Shown: positions 16,342 through 25,639, counted from the first letter of the stretch. The stretch: 49,331 bases of DNA from Sphingobacteriaceae bacterium (GCA_947480015.1 CANKBS010000029.1:1-49331); one strand, 5' to 3'. Notes: generated by a model not told the origin, from the sequence alone. Translations and numbers: made by a program.

Positions 16342-17271
16342 ATGCACACTTTATTAGGGGGCAATGGTACCATCGGTTCGGTACTGGCCAAAGAACTCAG
16401 CAAGTATACAAACAAGATCCGTTTGGTGAGTCGTAATCCCAAAAAGGTAAATTCTACGGATGAACTTTTTTCGGCCGATTTGTCTGATGTAACTCAATTC
16501 GACAAAGCCATAGAAGGTTCGGAGGTGGTTTATTTATTAGTGGGTTTTGATTACAGTATTAAAGTGTGGCGCGAAAAATGGCCGCGCCTGATGCGGGCTG
16601 CCATTGACGCCTGTAGTAAACACAAAGCCAAACTGGTATTTTTTGATAATGTGTATTTGTACGATGTGAACGAAATCGGACACATGACAGAAAACTCCAA
16701 ACACAATCCCCCCAGCGAAAAAGGCAAGGTGCGTAAACAAATTGCAGACATGATGCTGGATGCCATTAAAGATGGCAAACTACACGGACTCATAGCGCGC
16801 TCAGCCGATTTTTACGGTCCGGATAATGACAAAAGTTTTTTAATAGAAGTGGTGTATAAAAACATGCTGAAAGGAAAAAGCTCGAATTGGTTTGTGGATG
16901 CCACTAAAAAACATTCCTTCACTTATACACCCGATGCTGCCAGAGCCTTGGCTTTGTTGGCCAACACAGCCGATGCTTTTGATCAGGTTTGGCATTTACC
17001 AACTGATAAAAACACCTTAACAGGAAAAGAATGGATCGAAATTTTTGCCAAAGAAATGCAAGCGAGTGCAAAGTATTCGGTCTTACCCATTTGGATGTTA
17101 AAGTTGTTAGGCATTTTTATTCCCTTTATGCGTGAAATGCCGGAAATGATGTATCAGTATGATCGCAGCTACTTTTTTGATAGTTCCAAATTTGACAAAC
17201 GTTTTGATTTTAAAACAACCACTTATCAAGATGGGGTGAAGGAAATTGTGGAGATGGGGAAGAGGGTTTAG
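16342..17271 (+). CDS. NAD(P)-dependent epimerase/dehydratase-family protein
   Basis: The 309-residue protein has an N-terminal Rossmann fold with the dinucleotide motif LGGNGTIGSVLAKEL (4-18), basic residues after strand 2 (VSRNPKK) that favour NADP, and an atypical/extended SDR layout with FDNVYLYD and GLIARSADFYGP. The usual YxxxK catalytic pair is not obvious, so it may be a non-catalytic NmrA-like or atypical SDR. The substrate is unknown. It starts 19 bases after the regulator gene and may belong to the same transcript. The C-terminal about 60 residues include a hydrophobic stretch (PIWMLKLLGIFIPFM) that fits a substrate lid. Confidence 0.82.
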   Translation: MHTLLGGNGTIGSVLAKELSKYTNKIRLVSRNPKKVNSTDELFSADLSDVTQFDKAIEGSEVVYLLVGFDYSIKVWREKWPRLMRAAIDACSKHKAKLVFFDNVYLYDVNEIGHMTENSKHNPPSEKGKVRKQIADMMLDAIKDGKLHGLIARSADFYGPDNDKSFLIEVVYKNMLKGKSSNWFVDATKKHSFTYTPDAARALALLANTADAFDQVWHLPTDKNTLTGKEWIEIFAKEMQASAKYSVLPIWMLKLLGIFIPFMREMPEMMYQYDRSYFFDSSKFDKRFDFKTTTYQDGVKEIVEMGKRV

Positions 17272-17342
17272 TCTGGGAATTGATTCTGATAAAGGTGCTT
17301 TTTATCAACACAACATATACGCTTGACAAGTTATAATGCCTT

Positions 17343-17531
17343 TTATTTAACGAGCTTTTCAAGAAGTTCTTTGTCCTCAGAGAGTATTTGACGTCGTGTA
17401 AGTGTCAATTTGATACTATCACTCGATTGATGTTGCAGATCCTTTAACAAATCAAGTATGTCTTCCAGTAATGCTTCTGGAACACTATCAAGAACTTTTT
17501 GGATCTCGATTTTTATTTCCGTTTTGGTCAT
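17343..17531 (-). CDS. Orphan antitoxin-like small protein
   Basis: Starting at Met 17531 the protein is 62 residues: an amphipathic helix pair (about 3-35, TEIKIEIQKVLDSVPEALL then EDILDLLKDLQ) and a basic tail with LTRRQILSED. This layout is common in the antitoxins that pair with RelE/ParE toxins in Bacteroidota. No toxin gene sits on either side, so it may be an orphan or a remnant. An upstream Met at 17582 is open but would overlap the terminator stem of the SDR gene, so it is rejected. Family assignment is tentative. Confidence 0.55.
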   Translation of the reverse strand: MTKTEIKIEIQKVLDSVPEALLEDILDLLKDLQHQSSDSIKLTLTRRQILSEDKELLEKLVK

Positions 17532-17571
17532 AGTCAAATATACAAACAAATAAACATTTTTATAACTCAAA

Positions 17572-17604
17572 AAAAGCCCCACAACACAGCGTTATGGGGC
17601 TTTT
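17572..17604 (-). terminator. Rho-independent terminator of the SDR gene
   Basis: AAAAGCCCCA (17572-17581) pairs with TGGGGCTTTT (17595-17604), a 10-bp stem with a 13-base loop. On the minus strand it is followed by a U-rich tract, 25 bases after the SDR stop codon. Confidence 0.8.
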
Positions 17605-17628
17605 GTAAAATAAACAGTTCAGTACTTT

Positions 17629-18396
17629 CTAATAAGCACTCCAGCCTCCATCCACTACCATAATATGACCATTTACAAAACTAGCATCATCACTGGCTAA
17701 GAACAAAGCCGCTTTTGCAATTTCATTAGGCTCACCGGTTCGTGGATTTAAGGCCATACCACTCATAATGCGGTCGTTTACCAAAGGGGTAATTTTACTC
17801 ATATCGATGGTTTCAGCAATGTTTGTATTCACCGCTCCCGGGGCAATACCATTACAACGAATGCCCGATTTAGAATACATATAACCGGTGTTACGCGTTA
17901 AGCCTACCAGAGCATGTTTACTGGCTGTATAAACGGCCCCGGCGACACCACCTTTTAATCCGCCTACCGAACAGATATTTATTATTACGCCATTACCGTG
18001 GGATAGAAAAATTTTCACCGCGGCACGCATGGCTTTAAACGGACCCTCCACATTTATTTTCATCACCTTTTCCCATAATTTATTATCCACTTCTCCAACC
18101 GGTTGAAAATTATCCATAATGCCGGCATTGTTTACCAGGATGTCTAAAGTGCCGTAGGTTTTTGTCGCCACTAAAATCATGTTCTCAATGTCTTCTTCCT
18201 TAGCCATATTAGCAAGGACTGTGGTGACTTCGCCACCTTTTGCATGAATTTCGGTTTTTAAAGCATCCAATCTTTTCTGATCAATGTCAGTTGCAATTAC
18301 TTTACTGCCTTCGGCTGCGAATAACAGAGCTATGGCCTTACCCATGCCCGAACCGGCTCCGGTAACAAGAGCTACTTTTTTATCTAACTTTTTCAT
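17629..18396 (-). CDS. Short-chain dehydrogenase/reductase (SDR)
   Basis: The 255-residue protein is a classical SDR. The cofactor motif TGAGSGMG lies at about 13-20, Asp at about 38 (ATDID) suggests NAD preference, NNAG is at about 89-92, the catalytic Ser lies in NICSVGG and the catalytic pair is YTASK at about 157-161. It ends with DGGWSAY, the usual VDGG tail. All catalytic residues are present. The substrate is unknown. Its start is supported by a strong ribosome binding site, rare in this genome. The neighbours give no pathway clue. Confidence 0.92.
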   Translation of the reverse strand: MKKLDKKVALVTGAGSGMGKAIALLFAAEGSKVIATDIDQKRLDALKTEIHAKGGEVTTVLANMAKEEDIENMILVATKTYGTLDILVNNAGIMDNFQPVGEVDNKLWEKVMKINVEGPFKAMRAAVKIFLSHGNGVIINICSVGGLKGGVAGAVYTASKHALVGLTRNTGYMYSKSGIRCNGIAPGAVNTNIAETIDMSKITPLVNDRIMSGMALNPRTGEPNEIAKAALFLASDDASFVNGHIMVVDGGWSAY

Positions 18397-18400
18397 AAGA

Positions 18401-18407
18401 TCTCCTT
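18401..18407 (-). promoter_or_regulatory. Strong Shine-Dalgarno site for the SDR gene
   Basis: On the minus strand AAGGAGA lies 4 bases before the ATG at 18396. Most genes here have only A-rich leaders, as is usual in Bacteroidota, so this full match is unusual and fixes the start. Confidence 0.6.
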
Positions 18408-18518
18408 TTTATGGTATAAAATTACCATGCAAGGAAGACGATTGCTATGATTAGCATCATTGACAAATGCAAAAAGGAAGGATTTAAGAATAATTAATAA
18501 AAAAGATTGATTTCAGTT

Positions 18519-19112
18519 TTATTTAAAAAACTTATTGAATAACAGGTAAAAGGCAATGATAGCACCCAATGAACAAAGTAAAATCACAATACTCTGATTG
18601 GTGTTTGGTTTTTCATTTCTGCCACCGTCCTGCGTTTTTTGAATGACTAACAGGCGATGCAGCCCTAAATTCTCACGTAAAAATTTAGCCTCGTCGTAAT
18701 AGTCGTTACCGTAAGTAAAGCTGTAAAAATCTTCTTTGTCAACTTTAAAAAATTTGCGACTCCGGCTACACCAGTCCATCATAGCATTATCTATTTGTTT
18801 ATAGCTGCTGTAAATGATCCATTCGTCACCCACCGAAAATTTTTGTTCGCAGTCAACATGACAATCAAATAACACTTTAAATTCTTTGGCCGCATTACCC
18901 TTGTATAATTCGTCGATCGAAAAAACCGCCTCGCCAAATTTATGATCACAGTCTTTAACTGAAATTAGTTTACCCTTAAAAATGATCTCGTATTTGTTGC
19001 ATTCTTCTATACTAAGTCTGGTAAGTGGACACTCACAAGCCAGAGCCGGTTTAGCAGCGAAGGAAAACAATAAAATAAGTATGAAAATTTTAAGAGTAAT
19101 GGCTCTAGTCAT
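18519..19112 (-). CDS. Secreted/membrane protein with an NTR (TIMP-like) fold
   Basis: The 197-residue protein has a signal peptide (about 1-25, cleaved before a Cys-Glu-Cys-Pro start), then a beta domain (about 26-125) with the pattern of bacterial TIMP/NTR-like proteins: CECP start, IIFKGKLISV, FSIDELYKG and GDEWIIYSS. Six or so Cys residues could form disulphides. A C-terminal membrane segment (about 173-193) with a Lys/Phe end anchors it. The start overlaps the end of hutH by 8 bases, so it is likely co-transcribed with it. The function is unknown; NTR domains bind metalloproteases or other ligands in eukaryotes, but that need not apply here. Confidence 0.7.
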   Translation of the reverse strand: MTRAITLKIFILILLFSFAAKPALACECPLTRLSIEECNKYEIIFKGKLISVKDCDHKFGEAVFSIDELYKGNAAKEFKVLFDCHVDCEQKFSVGDEWIIYSSYKQIDNAMMDWCSRSRKFFKVDKEDFYSFTYGNDYYDEAKFLRENLGLHRLLVIQKTQDGGRNEKPNTNQSIVILLCSLGAIIAFYLLFNKFFK

Positions 19113-20598
19113 TCAACTGAGTTTTTAGAAATTGTTGTGATGCCTGCATGAGTTCGTAAACCACTTCATCCTGCTTCATAAAGGGCACTACTTTTCTATA
19201 AGCCTCAAGCAGACTTTCAATTTTTTCGGAAGAACGGGCCGGTCGTCTGAATTCAATAGCCTGTGCGGCATTCAGCAATTCAATGGCCAAAACTTTTTCA
19301 ACATTATTCACCACCAAAAAACATTTGGTCGCGGCATTGGCTCCCATACTCACATGATCTTCCTGACCGTTACTGCTTACTATGCTGTCTACACTTGCCG
19401 GTGTACATAATTGTTTGTTCTGACTTACGATACTGGCGGCGGTATATTGTGGAATCATAAAGCCGGAATTTAAACCTGCACTGGGTGCTAAAAAAGCAGG
19501 TAGCCCACGCTGCCCTGAAATTAAAAGGTACGTTCGGCGTTCTGAAATATTTGCGAGTTCAGCCATGGCAATGCATAAAAAATCAAAGGCTAGGGCCAAA
19601 GGTTGTCCGTGAAAATTACCCCCGCTTAAAATTTCATCCTCTTCCACAAAAATGGTTGGATTATCCGTCACCGAATTTATTTCTGTTTCGAAAACAGAAC
19701 TTACATAATGTAAGGTATCTTTGCTGGCCCCATGCACTTGCGGCACACATCGGAAAGAGTAAGGATCCTGAACCTGTGCTTTTTTACGACTGATCAGTTC
19801 ACTGCCTTCCAGATGTTTGCGAATACTTTGCGCCGTTTGTAACTGACCGGCATGTGCACGAATGGTATGCAAATGATCTTTAAAGGGATCGATGCGGGCA
19901 TCAAAGGCATCGATAGAAAGCGCAGTGATAAGATCGGCAGCTTTACTTAAACGATGTGATTTTAATAAACAATAAACACCGTAAGCACTCATGAATTGGG
20001 TGCCATTTAATAAAGCCAGACCTTCTTTCGATTTTAATTTAATAGGACGTAACGACTTTTGTTCAAACACCAAATGGGTATCGAGTTTAGAGCCTTTGTA
20101 ATTTACTTTTCCTAATCCCAATAAAGGCAAACTCAAATGGGCCAAAGGCGAAAGATCGCCACTGGCTCCCAAAGAGCCCTGCTGATAAACAACCGGATAA
20201 ATTTTATGATTGATGAGCTCGCATAATTTTTCAACGGTACTTAATTGTACGCCGCTTTTGCCATACGACAAAGATTGAATTTTTAAAAAAAGCATGAGTT
20301 TAACCACGTCTTGCGGCACTTCATCGCCCATGCCACAGGCGTGACTTTTAACGAGGTTCACCTGCAGTAATTCAATGTCTTTATCAGGAATGATCACATT
20401 GCATAAAGAACCAAAGCCGGTGTTAATGCCGTAAATGGGACCATCATTCGATTTTAGTTTTTTATCCAGATAAGTGCGGCAATCAAGAATTGTTTTTTTT
20501 GTTGCGGCAGAAATTTCTACCTGCGCCTCTTTGTCATTTAGAAAAGAGTCGAGTTCTTTAAGGGTTAAGCGTTTGTTATGGTCAATCGTAAAGGTCAT
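19105..20598 (-). CDS. hutH: Histidine ammonia-lyase
   Basis: The 497-residue protein is a full-length member of the aromatic amino-acid lyase family. The tripeptide ASG at 145-147 (in GSLGASGDLSP) forms the MIO electrophile. SHAC at about 85-88 favours histidine over tyrosine as substrate, and NGTQ and the downstream QDxxS-like segment (QVQDPYSFRC) are present. It converts histidine to urocanate and ammonia in the cytoplasm. No hutU, hutI or hutG gene is in the window. It sits between hisS (2-base gap upstream) and the NTR-like gene (8-base overlap), so hisS and hutH, a user and a degrader of histidine, may share a transcript. Confidence 0.94.
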   Translation of the reverse strand: MTFTIDHNKRLTLKELDSFLNDKEAQVEISAATKKTILDCRTYLDKKLKSNDGPIYGINTGFGSLCNVIIPDKDIELLQVNLVKSHACGMGDEVPQDVVKLMLFLKIQSLSYGKSGVQLSTVEKLCELINHKIYPVVYQQGSLGASGDLSPLAHLSLPLLGLGKVNYKGSKLDTHLVFEQKSLRPIKLKSKEGLALLNGTQFMSAYGVYCLLKSHRLSKAADLITALSIDAFDARIDPFKDHLHTIRAHAGQLQTAQSIRKHLEGSELISRKKAQVQDPYSFRCVPQVHGASKDTLHYVSSVFETEINSVTDNPTIFVEEDEILSGGNFHGQPLALAFDFLCIAMAELANISERRTYLLISGQRGLPAFLAPSAGLNSGFMIPQYTAASIVSQNKQLCTPASVDSIVSSNGQEDHVSMGANAATKCFLVVNNVEKVLAIELLNAAQAIEFRRPARSSEKIESLLEAYRKVVPFMKQDEVVYELMQASQQFLKTQLND

Positions 20599-20600
20599 TT

Positions 20601-21977
20601 CTATTTATTTAATAAGTCAATGATTTGTTCTAAGTTGAGTGATTGTTGTTCGCCGCTGCCCATGTTTTTAAAAGCAAATTGGCCGCTGCCCATTTCGTTG
20701 CTGCCAACGGTACATACAAAGGGGATGTTTTTTTTATTGGCGTAATCAAATTGTTTGCCCAGTTTTTTAGTCAAGTCCGGATAAATTTCGCAACTGATGT
20801 TGTTGGCTCTTAGTGAGGCAGCCAGTTTCAGACAAAAATATTGAGAGGCCGCATCAAAGTGAGTGAATAACACTTTGCAGGAAGCGGTTTTGGCAATGCT
20901 TTCCGGAAATAAATTTAATTCTTCCATCACATCGTAAATACGATCAATACCAAATGAGATGCCAACGCCACTCATGTTAGGCAGTCCAAAAATTCCGGTA
21001 AGATCGTCGTAACGGCCGCCACCTAAAATGCTGGGTGTAAAAGTTCCGGCATTGGCTTTTACTTCAAAAATAGTTCCGGTGTAGTAATTAAGTCCGCGTG
21101 CTAAAGTAATATCCAGTTCCAGCGCCGCATGTTTACAAACAGAATTGTTCAATAAAAATTCAATTTCTTCTAAACCCTTAGCTCCTGTGGCATTTGAGCC
21201 TACCAGGTTTCTCAGCACTTCTACCTTTTCAAGATTAGAACCTTTAAAATCTAAAAGTGGTTGTAATTTGGCAATGGCAGCGGTAGAAATTCCTTTTTCG
21301 TTTAATTCGTTGTTCACCCCCTCTTTACCAATTTTATCCAGCTTATCTATGGCAACCGTTATATCAATAATTTTAGCAGGCTCATCAATCACTTCCGAAA
21401 GCGCCGTTAATATTTTGCGGTTATTAAATTTCAAAACAACCGGCACTTTTAATTCTGAGAAGGAAGCATCCATCAAAGCGATCAGGTCCAGTTCATTTAA
21501 TAAAGAGTCTGAACCGATCACATCGGCATCACACTGGTAAAACTCACGGTAGCGGCCTTTTTGCGGACGGTCGGCGCGCCATACCGGTTGGATCTGATAA
21601 CGTTTAAAAGGAAAAGTAAGTAAGTGTTGATTCATCACCACAAAACGGGCAAATGGTACGGTAAGGTCGTAACGCAAAGCTTTTTCGGTTAGCTCCTCAG
21701 AGTTACGAGAGGATTCGAGCGATAATTCAAATTCTTTATGGAGTAGGTCCTTATTTTTACTTTCGTGTATGCGGGAGTTTAAAATTTTAAAAATCAGCTG
21801 ATCCCCTTCATCCCCGTATTTACCGGTTAAAGTACCGATGTTTTCCATGGCCGGGGTTTCGATAGCCTGATAGCCAAACAACTCAAAGTTTTTGCGTACC
21901 AGGTTTAAGATATAAAGCCGCTTCTGCATTTCTGCAGGTCCAAAATCGCGGGTTCCTCTGGGGATGGAAGGTTTCAT
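20601..21977 (-). CDS. hisS: Histidyl-tRNA synthetase
   Basis: The 458-residue class II synthetase has motif 1 near the N-terminus (PRGTRDFGP at 4-12), motif 2 (RYQIQPVWRADRPQKGRYREFYQCD region, about 124-148), the HisRS signature ARGLNYYTG at about 295-303, GGGRYDDL, and motif 3 (GVGISFGIDRI). The C-terminal anticodon-binding domain covers about 370-458. It charges tRNA-His with histidine in the cytoplasm. It is in line with bacterial/Bacteroidota HisRS in length. A TAAGTTTG box sits about 20 bases upstream of its ATG. hutH follows 2 bases after its stop. Confidence 0.96.
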   Translation of the reverse strand: MKPSIPRGTRDFGPAEMQKRLYILNLVRKNFELFGYQAIETPAMENIGTLTGKYGDEGDQLIFKILNSRIHESKNKDLLHKEFELSLESSRNSEELTEKALRYDLTVPFARFVVMNQHLLTFPFKRYQIQPVWRADRPQKGRYREFYQCDADVIGSDSLLNELDLIALMDASFSELKVPVVLKFNNRKILTALSEVIDEPAKIIDITVAIDKLDKIGKEGVNNELNEKGISTAAIAKLQPLLDFKGSNLEKVEVLRNLVGSNATGAKGLEEIEFLLNNSVCKHAALELDITLARGLNYYTGTIFEVKANAGTFTPSILGGGRYDDLTGIFGLPNMSGVGISFGIDRIYDVMEELNLFPESIAKTASCKVLFTHFDAASQYFCLKLAASLRANNISCEIYPDLTKKLGKQFDYANKKNIPFVCTVGSNEMGSGQFAFKNMGSGEQQSLNLEQIIDLLNK

Positions 21978-21997
21978 GTATTAATTGAAATATGCCG

Positions 21998-22005
21998 CAA
22001 ACTTA
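21998..22005 (-). promoter_or_regulatory. Candidate -7 box of hisS
   Basis: The minus strand reads TAAGTTTG, matching TAnnTTTG, 20 bases before the hisS ATG. No good -33 TTG is seen at the expected distance, so support is partial. Confidence 0.4.
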
Positions 22006-22296
22006 CTAAAAAGATGGGGATTAGGGGAGGGAAATTGGGCAAATAACAGCAGAACGCCAATCTGTCCGGAAACCTTGCGGGTCAATACTTTGGCAGCTTT
22101 CAGACCAAACAGAACAGATTATTTCTAAACCTTTTACGGAATTTTTTGTTGAAACGAAGGGTAAAAGTCTGTATGGAAGTCTAGTCACTAAAACCATGAA
22201 TCAACCCTTGCGCCGCCAAATGATTCGAGCAAAATCCATTCAGACCAAAAAACTTCGCCAAATTTTACATAAATGGCAAAATTTAAGGGCGGAAAC
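22006..22296. other. Intergenic region between divergent hisS and TonB receptor genes
   Basis: I see no gene here. A plus-strand frame at 22196-22339 (47 codons, very basic) is probably chance. Two similar 18-base stretches (cggaaaccttgcgggtcaa near 22069 and cggaaacttgcgggacaa near 22290) form an imperfect direct repeat about 220 bases apart. A weak hairpin aaatttt/aaaattt is centred near 22275. Confidence 0.4.
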
Positions 22297-22327
22297 TTGC
22301 GGGACAAAAAAAGTTTCCATAGTTTTG
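22297..22327 (+). promoter_or_regulatory. Promoter of the TonB receptor / DUF4249 operon
   Basis: TTG at 22297-22299, 20 bases of spacer and TAGTTTTG at 22320-22327 fit the Bacteroidota promoter TTG-N(17-23)-TAnnTTTG well. The expected start of transcription is about 22333, leaving a leader of about 45 bases before the ATG at 22380. Confidence 0.6.
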
Positions 22328-22379
22328 CGACTGCTTTAATGACACCTAAATTTTTAGATTAATAGAACAAAAATACGTT

Positions 22380-24731
22380 ATGAGACTCAAAATTTTTACC
22401 CTCCTTTTTAGTTGCACCATCGGCCTTTTTGCCCAGGAAAAAGCAAGTATTAGCGGCTACATTAAAGATGGCAAAAACGGGGAATCCTTAATTGGTGCTA
22501 CCGTTTCAAAAATGGGAACGAATATTGGCACCTATGCCAACGAATATGGTTTCTTTTCCATAGCACTTCCTAAAGGTCAGCATGTGATTGAAGTGTCCTT
22601 AATTGGGTATCAAACTTTTACTTTTTCTATCGACCTGCAAAAAAGTATTTCTAAAACATTTGAATTATCGGAAGAAGGAAAAAATTTGGATGAGGTTGTG
22701 ATTACAGGTGAGGCCGAAGATAAGAACGTAAGGAGCGTTGAGATGAGTGTGGCTAAACTCGACATTAAACAAATTAATAAAATTCCGGCATTACTAGGTG
22801 AGGTAGATGTGATCCGCGCCATTCAGCTATTACCGGGTGTTACAACAGTTGGTGAAGGCGCCAGTGGATTTAATGTTCGTGGTGGAAACATCGATCAGAA
22901 TTTAATTTTACTCGATGAAGCTCCGGTGTATAACTCCTCTCACTTATTCGGATTTTTCTCAGTGTTTAATCCCGATGCCGTGAAAGACGTCAAACTTATT
23001 AAAGGTGGTATTCCATCGCATTATGGTGGACGCGTTTCGTCTATATTAGATGTGCGTATGAAAGAAGGGAACAGTAAAAAAACCACGGTTACAGGCGGTA
23101 TCGGTACCATCTTTAGTCGCGTGAGTATTGAAGCCCCCATTATTAAAGACAAAGCCAGTTTTATCATTGCCGCTCGACGCAGTTACATTGATGCGCTGGT
23201 GAAACCATTTTTAAAAAGCACCAATGCTTTAAAACATGCCGATTTTTTCTTTTATGATTTAACGGCAAAATTTAATTACCGCATCAACGATAAGAACACG
23301 GTTTTTGCCAGTGGTTATTTGGGAAGAGATGTATTTGGTGCATCCATCTTTAGTTTTAACTGGGGTAATGCCACGGCTACCACACGCTGGAATCACATCT
23401 TCAATAAAAAATTATTTATGAATGCCACAGCCTTTTATAGTAATTACGATTACTCGCTGGCCTTTGTGGCAAATAACGGACAAGGTTTTAAATGGAAGAG
23501 TAACATTATTAATTACTCCGCTAAAACAGATTTTATACATTACACCAATGCCCGCAACACCATCCGTTTTGGCGCTCAGGCTTTGATGTATGATTTTTTA
23601 CCTTACAATGCTACCGGCACATTTGCTAACGGTACTGTAAAATTCAAAGCCGATAAACGCTACGGTGTAGAATATTCGGCATACGTGGGTAACGAACAAA
23701 AAGTTACACAAAAATTCACCATCGAATATGGTTTACGTGTGAGTATGTATACGTATAATGGAAAAGGCAAGGCGTATTATTTTAGAGATACCACGCCAAA
23801 CACGGCCATGGCTTTAGCCGATACCAAAACTTTTACACCCGGAGAACTTATTAAATCCTATGTAAATCCTGAACCACGTTTATCGATGAATTATGTGTTA
23901 AATAAACACAGTTCGGTAAAAGCCTCGTATAACCGCATGGCACAATACATTCAATTGATTAGTAATACGGCTGCCTCTACACCTTTAGATGTTTACACCA
24001 TTGCCTCCAACAATTTAAAACCTTTATTGGCCGATCAAGGAAGTCTAGGTTATTTCAGAAATTTTAAAGACAACATGTTCGAAACCTCGGTAGAGGTGTA
24101 TTATAAATATTTACAAAATCAATTGGATTACATCGACAATGCCGATCTCTTTATTAATCCAACCGTTGAAAATCAACTATTGCAGGGACTTGGCCGTGCT
24201 TATGGTGCAGAGTTTTATGTGAGAAAATCAAAAGGGAAATTACAAGGCTGGGTGTCTTATACTTTAAGCAAAACGCAACGCTTGGTGAGAGGTATTAGCA
24301 ACGACAATTGGTTTTATAGTCGTTACGATCGTACGCATGTGTTAAACTCTTCGGTAAATTACGACATCACCAAACGCTGGAATGTTTCGGCGAACTTTGT
24401 TTTTTTAACCGGTGTTCCGGGAACCTTTCCGAATGCAAAAATTCAAATCCAAAATCTCAACATACCATATAATACCGACGGAACAAGAAACAACTACCGT
24501 ATTACCCCATATCACCGTTTAGATATTGGAGCCACGTATGCGTTTAAAAAGAACGAAACCCGCCGTTACAAACAAACTATTGTGTTAAGCGTGTATAACG
24601 TGTACAATCGACGAAATGCCTTTAGTATTTATTTCCGTACAAAGGACGGCGAGCCTTTACAAACCGAGGCCGTGCGTTATTCCATCATCGGAACTTTTGT
24701 GCCGGCCATAACTTATAACTTTAATTTTTAA
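22380..24731 (+). CDS. TonB-dependent receptor paired with a DUF4249 lipoprotein
   Basis: The 783-residue protein has a signal peptide (1-19), a CarboxypepD_reg-like domain (about 22-105; ISGYIKDGKNGESLIGATV at its start), a plug (about 110-235; GFNVRGGNIDQNLILLDEAP inside) and a barrel ending in ITYNFNF. It is an outer-membrane gated channel powered by TonB. The DUF4249 gene begins 20 bases after its stop, a partnership common in Bacteroidota and thought to be analogous to SusC with a surface lipoprotein. The substrate is unknown; no carbohydrate enzymes or metal genes are adjacent to suggest one. Confidence 0.92.
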   Translation: MRLKIFTLLFSCTIGLFAQEKASISGYIKDGKNGESLIGATVSKMGTNIGTYANEYGFFSIALPKGQHVIEVSLIGYQTFTFSIDLQKSISKTFELSEEGKNLDEVVITGEAEDKNVRSVEMSVAKLDIKQINKIPALLGEVDVIRAIQLLPGVTTVGEGASGFNVRGGNIDQNLILLDEAPVYNSSHLFGFFSVFNPDAVKDVKLIKGGIPSHYGGRVSSILDVRMKEGNSKKTTVTGGIGTIFSRVSIEAPIIKDKASFIIAARRSYIDALVKPFLKSTNALKHADFFFYDLTAKFNYRINDKNTVFASGYLGRDVFGASIFSFNWGNATATTRWNHIFNKKLFMNATAFYSNYDYSLAFVANNGQGFKWKSNIINYSAKTDFIHYTNARNTIRFGAQALMYDFLPYNATGTFANGTVKFKADKRYGVEYSAYVGNEQKVTQKFTIEYGLRVSMYTYNGKGKAYYFRDTTPNTAMALADTKTFTPGELIKSYVNPEPRLSMNYVLNKHSSVKASYNRMAQYIQLISNTAASTPLDVYTIASNNLKPLLADQGSLGYFRNFKDNMFETSVEVYYKYLQNQLDYIDNADLFINPTVENQLLQGLGRAYGAEFYVRKSKGKLQGWVSYTLSKTQRLVRGISNDNWFYSRYDRTHVLNSSVNYDITKRWNVSANFVFLTGVPGTFPNAKIQIQNLNIPYNTDGTRNNYRITPYHRLDIGATYAFKKNETRRYKQTIVLSVYNVYNRRNAFSIYFRTKDGEPLQTEAVRYSIIGTFVPAITYNFNF

Positions 24732-24751
24732 TCACCCAATCGCTATCAAAA

Positions 24752-25639
24752 ATGAAAACGTTTTTAAACTATTTAGTTCTTGTTCCAACGCTACTGCTGT
24801 TAAGTGCTTGTCAGGATGTGGTACAGATCAAACTCGACGAAGGATCGAAACTTTATGTGATTGATGCCTTTGTAAATAGTTTGCCCGGTAAACAAACCAT
24901 TCGCATTGTAACCAACGATTCGTATTTCTCCAACCGCGAAGCTCCTCCTGTTTCTGGAGCCTCAGTACTGGTGAAAGATCTTACGGCAAATAAACAATAC
25001 CAATTTATTTACAACAGCAACGGAAATTACGTTTATAATGCGGGCTTAAACGATAGCATGGCACAGGTAAATCATCAGTATGAATTAAATGTGAGTATTG
25101 ATGGAAATACCTATACGTCTCTAACCATTCAAAAACGTCCGGCTGGTTTAGATAGTATTTCCGCTGAATTAAATGATGGTAAAGGTGGAGGTTTTGGTCC
25201 ACCCCGCGACCCTTATTATAATTGTATGTTATGGGCTAAGGATAAGGTAGGAACAGAAACGGATTATTACTGGATAAAAACTTTTCGTAACGACACCTTG
25301 TTTTCAGGTTCAGGCGATATTAATATTTCTATTGACGGCACTAACGGTCCGGTGAGTGACGTGCCTGTTGATTCCACCGATTTTACTCCACCCATTACCT
25401 TTTTAGGTTTCAAAAACTACAAATTTGGAAACACCTGTAAGGTGGAGATCCATTCCCTGACGCATGATGCTTATTTCTTTTTTATACAAGCCAGTGCACA
25501 AATTAATAATGGCGGTTTATTTGCCACTACGCCCGAAAACGTCAAGACCAATATCGTTACCCCCGAAGGTGTTAAAACCAAAGCAGTGGGTTGGTTTAAC
25601 ATGGCCAGTGTGGTAACGAAGACAAAAGTGGTGAAATAA
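24752..25639 (+). CDS. DUF4249 outer-membrane lipoprotein
   Basis: The 295-residue protein begins with a lipoprotein signal (LLLLSAC, lipidated Cys at about 20) and continues as a DUF4249 beta protein: KLYVIDAFVNSLPGKQTIRI near the start, PPVSGASVLVKDL, and HDAYFFFIQAS near the end. It follows the TonB receptor by 20 bases, so they form an operon. DUF4249 proteins are presumed surface partners of the receptor; no biochemical role is known to me. A terminator-like palindrome lies about 130 bases downstream. Confidence 0.88.
   Translation: MKTFLNYLVLVPTLLLLSACQDVVQIKLDEGSKLYVIDAFVNSLPGKQTIRIVTNDSYFSNREAPPVSGASVLVKDLTANKQYQFIYNSNGNYVYNAGLNDSMAQVNHQYELNVSIDGNTYTSLTIQKRPAGLDSISAELNDGKGGGFGPPRDPYYNCMLWAKDKVGTETDYYWIKTFRNDTLFSGSGDINISIDGTNGPVSDVPVDSTDFTPPITFLGFKNYKFGNTCKVEIHSLTHDAYFFFIQASAQINNGGLFATTPENVKTNIVTPEGVKTKAVGWFNMASVVTKTKVVK

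Noticed and set aside
22196-22339. Basic 47-codon ORF upstream of the second TonB receptor
   Set aside because: It overlaps the receptor promoter and has no recognisable features.
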